A stretch of 9,896 bases of DNA from Streptosporangiaceae bacterium (GTDB lineage: Bacteria > Actinomycetota > Actinomycetes > Streptosporangiales > Streptosporangiaceae), in contig JASHSZ010000222.1 of the NCBI GenBank assembly GCA_030040815.1, forward strand, positions 1 through 9,896. Reading direction: 5' to 3'. Under the pieces are notes generated by a model. That model had not been told where the DNA came from. It saw nothing but the letters and a program-made list of their open reading frames with translations, and did not search any database. Below, one piece after another: positions 6,400-9,896 of this stretch. Position 1 is the first letter of the stretch; each line of letters begins with the position of its first letter. Position numbers and translations under genes: made by a program.

Positions 6400-7320
6400 T
6401 CACCGGGCGCATCCCTCCTCCGGGCCCCGCTCCGCCTGGCCGTGGCCCCAGCGGTCATCCGCCCATCCGCGCAGCCAGGCGTCGTGAAACCAGCGGCCGA
6501 ACAGCTGACCGCCATAGACCACCCAGCCGACGCCGATCAGCCAGGACTGCACGATCAAGACGGTGCCGAGCGCGCCGTAGCTGACGGCGTTCCGAGCAAT
6601 GAGCGGCTCGAAGACGAAGCCGGAGAAGACTCGCAAGCCGGCCAGGCACGCCATGGTGGTGATGGCACCCGGCATGGCCGCGAGATAGCTCACTCGGCCG
6701 CCCACGAGGAAGCGAAGCCCCCACCAGAAGAAGGCGATGCCGAGCAGGACCGCGACTGCCACCCGCCCTATGGTCTCGGCCAGCCCGCCGTGCGTCACGG
6801 CACCCACGGTGGCCGCCGCGTAGATGTACGCGATGAGGGCGAGCAGCCATACCGCCTGACGCCAGATCTTGTGCCACGGCCCTGCGGGAAGTCCCCAGAT
6901 CCGCTCGAACCCGCCCTGCACGCTGCCCGCGAACGACACCCCGGCGACGGCCAGCAGCAGCGCACCGAACACGCTCGTCGAGCCCAGCACCCGGGCGGGG
7001 GCCGAGAACAGCCGTGTCACGGCGGCTGCCGAGGAGCCGGTCAGCCCCATGCCGTAGATCACCCACCTGGCAAGGCCGTGGTGCGGGGCCGGGCTGGCCG
7101 CAGCGATGACGATGAGCAGCGGGATCACGGTGAGGATCGCCAGGGCAGCGAAACCCAGCGCCCGATTCATGAGTTCGAACTCCTTCGCGCTGCGGCGCAG
7201 GTCCTTGACCCGGCGGCCGTGCCAGACGCGCTCGGCGCTCTTCAGCACCGCGCGATACACGGCCGGGCGGGGGCTCAGCACGGTCTGCCGGTCGACACCG
7301 CCGTCGCGCCGCCGCCGCAT
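6400..7320 (-). CDS. YihY/BrkB (YhjD-like) family inner-membrane protein
   Basis: A 306-residue integral membrane protein of the YihY/virulence factor BrkB family, whose molecular role is unsettled. Residues 1-50 are cytoplasmic, Arg-rich and helical. Hydrophobic segments follow at about 54-75, 83-103, 116-132, 155-175, 185-206, 212-237 and 249-275, with an Arg/Asp-rich tail. The E-R-I-W motif (139-142) and the G-x-x-Y-G-A-L-G-T stretch near 247-253 are typical of the family. The start is ATG 7320; GAGG lies about 10 nt upstream, a weak and rather distant ribosome site. It is divergent from the deaminase gene across 253 bp and lies 299 bp before the MetE-like gene on the same strand, so cotranscription with the latter is unlikely. 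Some family members have been annotated as ribonuclease BN; that is now considered wrong. Confidence 0.9.
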   Translation of the reverse strand: MRRRRDGGVDRQTVLSPRPAVYRAVLKSAERVWHGRRVKDLRRSAKEFELMNRALGFAALAILTVIPLLIVIAAASPAPHHGLARWVIYGMGLTGSSAAAVTRLFSAPARVLGSTSVFGALLLAVAGVSFAGSVQGGFERIWGLPAGPWHKIWRQAVWLLALIAYIYAAATVGAVTHGGLAETIGRVAVAVLLGIAFFWWGLRFLVGGRVSYLAAMPGAITTMACLAGLRVFSGFVFEPLIARNAVSYGALGTVLIVQSWLIGVGWVVYGGQLFGRWFHDAWLRGWADDRWGHGQAERGPEEGCAR

Positions 7321-7404
7321 CGTGCTATCGCCTCGCTGGACAGGGCCTCTGACCGCAACGGCCGCCGCTCCAGCACCATGATCGTCGCATCAGCACTGAG
7401 TCAT

Positions 7405-7422
7405 TCCCCGTGTAGCCGGGGA
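7405..7422. other. Lone hairpin resembling one type I-E CRISPR repeat
   Basis: TCCCCG (7405-7410), a 6-nt loop, then CGGGGA (7417-7422) form a perfect 6-bp stem. With flanks (7400-7427, beginning GTCATTCC and ending GGGGATCGCG) it has the length and layout of the 28-29-nt type I-E repeat of actinobacteria. There is only one copy, so this is not an array. It lies in the 253-bp divergent intergenic region between the YihY-like and deaminase genes, which otherwise shows only a self-complementary TCCCCGGGGA near 7494. It may equally be a regulatory or terminator hairpin. Confidence 0.4.
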
Positions 7423-7560
7423 TCGCGCGGATCAGCAGGCGCGGCTGGCCGCAGGCAGGACGTCTAGGCCAACAGCCTCCCGGCACTGGCTGTCCCCGGG
7501 GACCGCGCTCGGCAGCGGTTCCCGGCAGCAATCCCGCTGGCCCAGGGTCGGCGGCGGTTT

Positions 7561-7566
7561 CATACT
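7561..7566 (+). promoter_or_regulatory. Candidate -10 element for a leaderless deaminase transcript
   Basis: CATACT, one base from TATACT, ends 7 nt before ATG 7574, so transcription would start at or next to the ATG. No clear -35 is seen. The only purine stretch before the ATG (GGCGAG) is too close to serve as a ribosome site. Confidence 0.4.
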
Positions 7567-7573
7567 GGCGAGC

Positions 7574-8257
7574 ATGACCCGCGGGCTGCCTGCCACGCCG
7601 GAGGACCTCTGGTCCGAACTAGATGACCCGTGGCGGGAGGCCTTCCGCCAGGGCTGGGAGGCGTTCCGGACGGGGAACATCCCGATCGGCGCGTGTGCGT
7701 CCACGCCAGAAGGCGTCATCGTGCACGCGGCGCGCAACCGCGTAGCCGACAGCGACGGGCCGCCCGGCGAGGTATTCGGGTCAGCGCTGGCCCATGCCGA
7801 GGCGAACGTGATGGCCAGACTCCCGTACCGTCAGACGGATCGCCTGCTGCTGACCACCACGCTCGAACCCTGCATCCAGTGCTCGGCCGCGATCCGCCTA
7901 GGACCCGTCGCCGCCGTCCGGTACGCGGGTGCTGATCCGCTTTGGAAGGGATGTCACGACTTCAGCCCGCTGTCCCCCCGCGAGGCCGCCCGGCCGGCCA
8001 AGGTGATCATGATAGGGCCGCGCGAGGACGATGTCGGCTTGTTCGGCACGCTGATGTCCCGCCTCGGGCCGGGCCTGGTCAGCGGCTCAGCGGCCGAGTG
8101 GCTCCGAGCGTCGGGCCAGGCCGGTCTCCTCGATCTGGCCATGCAGCTGCGGGACGAGGGGGAAGCGCGACGGCTGGCGGCCCTGGACGTGCAGGAGGCC
8201 TTCGGGTACCTATGGCCGCGTCTGCGGTCGCTCCAGGACGCGGAGGTGCTCGGCTAA
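7574..8257 (+). CDS. Nucleoside deaminase of the cytidine-deaminase fold (TadA/guanine-deaminase-like)
   Basis: A 227-residue cytosolic zinc hydrolase of the CDA superfamily. The catalytic signature is intact: His74-Ala-Glu76 in A-L-A-H-A-E-A-N-V, giving one zinc ligand and the proton-shuttling Glu, and Cys100 and Cys103 in E-P-C-I-Q-C-S-A-A-I. The G-N-I-P-I-G-A segment near 34-40 is the usual first strand. H-A-E with P-C-x-x-C places it with TadA, guanine and related nucleoside deaminases, but the substrate is not readable. The core normally ends near 150 residues; here about 75 more follow, rich in Leu, Ala and Arg and probably helical. ATG 7574 is the natural start and may be leaderless. 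It stands alone on the plus strand, 19 bp before the end of the minus-strand transporter relic. Confidence 0.88.
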   Translation: MTRGLPATPEDLWSELDDPWREAFRQGWEAFRTGNIPIGACASTPEGVIVHAARNRVADSDGPPGEVFGSALAHAEANVMARLPYRQTDRLLLTTTLEPCIQCSAAIRLGPVAAVRYAGADPLWKGCHDFSPLSPREAARPAKVIMIGPREDDVGLFGTLMSRLGPGLVSGSAAEWLRASGQAGLLDLAMQLRDEGEARRLAALDVQEAFGYLWPRLRSLQDAEVLG

Positions 8258-8276
8258 ATGGTGCCCCGTCCTGCTG

Positions 8277-8604
8277 TCAGCTCACCGCTCCGAGTGCAGC
8301 GCCGAGCGCGGCGATGATGACCCCGCCCAGCGTCACGGAGACGAACGAGCGGCGAAAAAACCGGTGCCGGATCCACGCCAGCGCCACAAGCCCGGCCGCC
8401 ATCGCCGCGAGCGCGCGCAGCACCGCTGCGTGGTACTGAGGAAGCAGGAACGGGAGGGTGTGCAGGACCCCGCCAAGGAACTGGCGAGGCCGGTGATGGC
8501 GCCGCGCAGGTAAGGGCTACCCCGCCCGGTCAGGTCGCCGGCGTCGCACAGCCCAGCCCTTCCGAGAAGGCCGTGCGGACGCCAGCGCCAATCGTGGTTC
8601 CGAG
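8277..8604 (-). pseudogene. Decayed C-terminal half of a VIT/CCC1-type (MbfA-like) metal transporter
   Basis: Three reading frames add up to the last ~110 residues of a VIT-family membrane protein, an iron/manganese transporter family. The first frame gives A-G-V-R-T-A-F-S-E-G-L (to about 8554). The second gives D-L-T-G-R-G-S-P-Y-L-R-G-A-I-T-G-L-A (to about 8481). The third gives F-L-G-G-V-L-H-T-L-P-F-L-L-P, a hydrophobic helix, W-I-R-H-R-F-F, and S-V-T-L-G-G-V-I-I-A-A-L-G before the TGA at 8277-8279. T-G-R-G, H-T-L-P and the final G-G helix are family hallmarks. The first frameshift is explained by a 5-bp tandem duplication at 8550-8559, the second by one lost T in the short run at 8479-8480. 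The N-terminal half is absent: the TPR gene ends 34 bp upstream at 8639. No start codon or ribosome site is present, so this is a remnant. Confidence 0.75.
8550..8559 (-). repeat. 5-bp tandem duplication breaking the transporter relic
   Basis: On the minus strand GGGCT occurs twice in tandem. Removing one copy restores the frame as S-E-G-L-C-D-A-G-D-L-T-G-R-G, which fits the family pattern at this point. It looks like slipped-strand duplication, not a sequencing miscall. Confidence 0.65.
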
Positions 8605-8638
8605 CCGGGGAGGAATGCGTCGTGCGGGTCGTGCGTGG

Positions 8639-9896
8639 CTATTCGGGGCTCTCGTCGGCCTCCTCCTCTGGTTCCTCTCCGAGGTCGTCGAAGCCGATGT
8701 CATCCAGCGCCTCGACACGCTCGGCCGCGTCAGTCTCGCCGTCGATATCCGCGGCCGCGGCGCGGCCGAACCACTCGCGCGCGTCGTCCTCGCGGCCTGC
8801 CTGCAAGAGAGCGTCGGCGTAGGCGTAGTAGAGCCGGGCGTGCTCTGGCCGGATCCGTCCGCCGCGCAGCTCAGGTCCCTGCAGGGCAACCACGGCGGCG
8901 TCCAGCAGACCCTGATCGCGCCGGATGCCGGACTCGACGATGCGCAGCTCGAGTTGGGTCTCCCGGTCCGCGGCGCTGGCCTCGGGCCCGGTGACGAGCT
9001 CGAGCGCGCGGTCGAGGCGGCCCAGGGCCCGTTCGCAGTCGGCCATCAGGGGCAGGTAGCTGTGCCGACCCGTGAGTCGACGAGCCGCCCGAAACTCGGT
9101 CAGCGCGCCGGCCCAGTCGCCGGCTTGGTATGCGGCGATGGCGCAGGTCTCCCGGACCACGCCGACCCTGGCCGCGAGGCCTCGCGCCTGCTTGGCATAG
9201 CGGTACGCCTGGTCAGGGTCATCGGACGCTGCGGTTGCGACCAGCAGCCGGGCGATCACCTCGGCCAGATCACCGGGAAGTGTCCGCAGCTCCGCCGTGG
9301 CCGCCGGATCCAGTTGCTCGGCCACAACGCTGTCTGGGATGTCCAGCCGCGCTTCATCAGTGATCCGGCGAGCCCCAGGCGCACCGTCGCGGCCGCGTCC
9401 GTCATCGCCTGTCTGAGGCACGCCTCGGCCTGGGCGGATACCCCGACCCGGCCTGGTCGCGTCCGGCGCTCCGGACATCCGGCGCGCCGGACGGCGGACA
9501 TCCGCGTGTGACCGGGCAGCCGGGCCACCGGGGCGGCTCGGTCGGCGGCTCGCGGGCGCGTAGCCGCGGTCGCGGCTATCCTCACCTCGGCGCGCGCTGG
9601 CGCGATCACCGCGCCGTCCGTCGTCACGGTTGTCGCGACCGTCGCTGCGCGGCTCAGCGTCACCTCGCCACCGCCGATCGTTACTGCTGCGCCGGGTCCC
9701 GCGGCTGTCGCCGCCATCCCGGCGCTGACCAGCGGCTTGATGTGGTGGCCGCTCGGCTGCCTCGTCGCGGTCGCCATTCCAGGAGCGTTCGGTACGCCAT
9801 TGGCCACCGGCGCCGCGAGCCCGCCCCGCCGCGCCGCCTGCCGAGCCAGCGGCCCGACCGGAACCGGACCGGCGGCCTGCGCCCGTCGCCCGGCTG
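8639..9896 (-). CDS. TPR protein with long disordered Arg/Asp/Gly-rich N-terminus, 5' end outside window
   Basis: The frame is open from the right edge to the TAG at 8639, giving 418 residues in the window without the N-terminus. The first ~180 are low complexity: Arg, Asp, Gly, Ser and Ala with many R-D, D-R and R-R-D-G motifs, presumably disordered. From I-T-D-E-A-R (about 9361) a folded helical domain begins, with D-I-P-D-S-V-V, E-L-R-T-L-P, A-Y-R-Y-A-K-Q-A-R, M-A-D-C-E-R-A-L-G-R, Y-Y-A-Y-A-D-A-L-L and A-R-E-W-F-G-R-A-A, i.e. TPR-like helix pairs. It ends in an acidic tail (E-E-P-E-E-E-A-D). The order of these motifs matches the conserved actinobacterial protein encoded after tyrS (Rv1691 position). 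An internal ATG at 9478 is available, but the coding bias and family pattern continue upstream of it. Function is unknown; scaffolding is inferred. Confidence 0.85.
   Translation of the reverse strand, partial: SRATGAGRRSGSGRAAGSAGGAAGRARGAGGQWRTERSWNGDRDEAAERPPHQAAGQRRDGGDSRGTRRSSNDRRWRGDAEPRSDGRDNRDDGRRGDRASARRGEDSRDRGYAPASRRPSRPGGPAARSHADVRRPARRMSGAPDATRPGRGIRPGRGVPQTGDDGRGRDGAPGARRITDEARLDIPDSVVAEQLDPAATAELRTLPGDLAEVIARLLVATAASDDPDQAYRYAKQARGLAARVGVVRETCAIAAYQAGDWAGALTEFRAARRLTGRHSYLPLMADCERALGRLDRALELVTGPEASAADRETQLELRIVESGIRRDQGLLDAAVVALQGPELRGGRIRPEHARLYYAYADALLQAGREDDAREWFGRAAAADIDGETDAAERVEALDDIGFDDLGEEPEEEADESPE

Noticed and set aside
7400..7427. A CRISPR array
   Set aside because: Only one repeat-like copy is present, with no regularly spaced second copy and no cas genes in the window.
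6301..7467. A 388-codon plus-strand open frame over the YihY-like gene
   Set aside because: Its composition is His/Arg/Gln-rich without hydrophobic core patterns; the minus strand encodes a clear multi-pass membrane protein.
9256..9807. A 183-codon minus-strand open frame starting M-A-N-G-V-P
   Set aside because: It overlaps the TPR gene in another frame, is low complexity and stops inside it without any domain.

Overview
The window is high-GC DNA from an actinomycete-type bacterium (Actinomycetota). GC is very high, GTG/TTG starts are common, and the outer genes match a neighbourhood known from Mycobacterium and Streptomyces: tyrS, a TPR protein, a HAD-IIA phosphatase, then tlyA, NAD kinase and recN. 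The phosphatase (left edge, minus strand, 3' end outside) and a TPR protein with a disordered N-terminus (right edge, minus strand, 5' end outside) are the two anchors. About 7 kb of other genes lies between them. I cannot assign a genus.

Layout, left to right. 1-1571 (minus): HAD-IIA phosphatase and a small TPR protein, coupled through a 4-nt stop/start overlap. 1574-2974 (plus): a DUF1015 protein whose proposed start is 2 bp from the divergent TPR start. 3007-3801 (minus): a metallo-beta-lactamase-fold (MBL) hydrolase. 3846-4822 (plus): a second, unrelated MBL hydrolase broken by a one-base frameshift near codon 35. 4925-6100 (minus): a stand-alone MetE-C-type zinc methyltransferase, convergent with the second MBL gene; each of the two has a hairpin about 11-12 nt after its stop. 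6400-7320 (minus): a YihY/BrkB-type membrane protein. 7574-8257 (plus): a CDA-fold nucleoside deaminase, probably leaderless. 8277-8604 (minus): a decayed C-terminal relic of a VIT/CCC1-type metal transporter. 8639-9896 (minus): the TPR protein.

The genes do not form one obvious pathway. The phosphatase and small TPR look like one operon. The MBL, MetE-like, YihY and deaminase genes each seem to have their own transcription signals, and orientation alternates often, as in accessory housekeeping DNA. I see no transposase, integrase, tRNA, rRNA or CRISPR array. The most notable points are the two broken genes, including a 5-bp tandem duplication in the transporter relic; a perfect 18-bp palindrome upstream of the MetE-like gene; the abutting divergent starts at 1571/1574; and a lone type I-E CRISPR-repeat-like hairpin at 7400-7427. 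I found no convincing undescribed multi-gene system.
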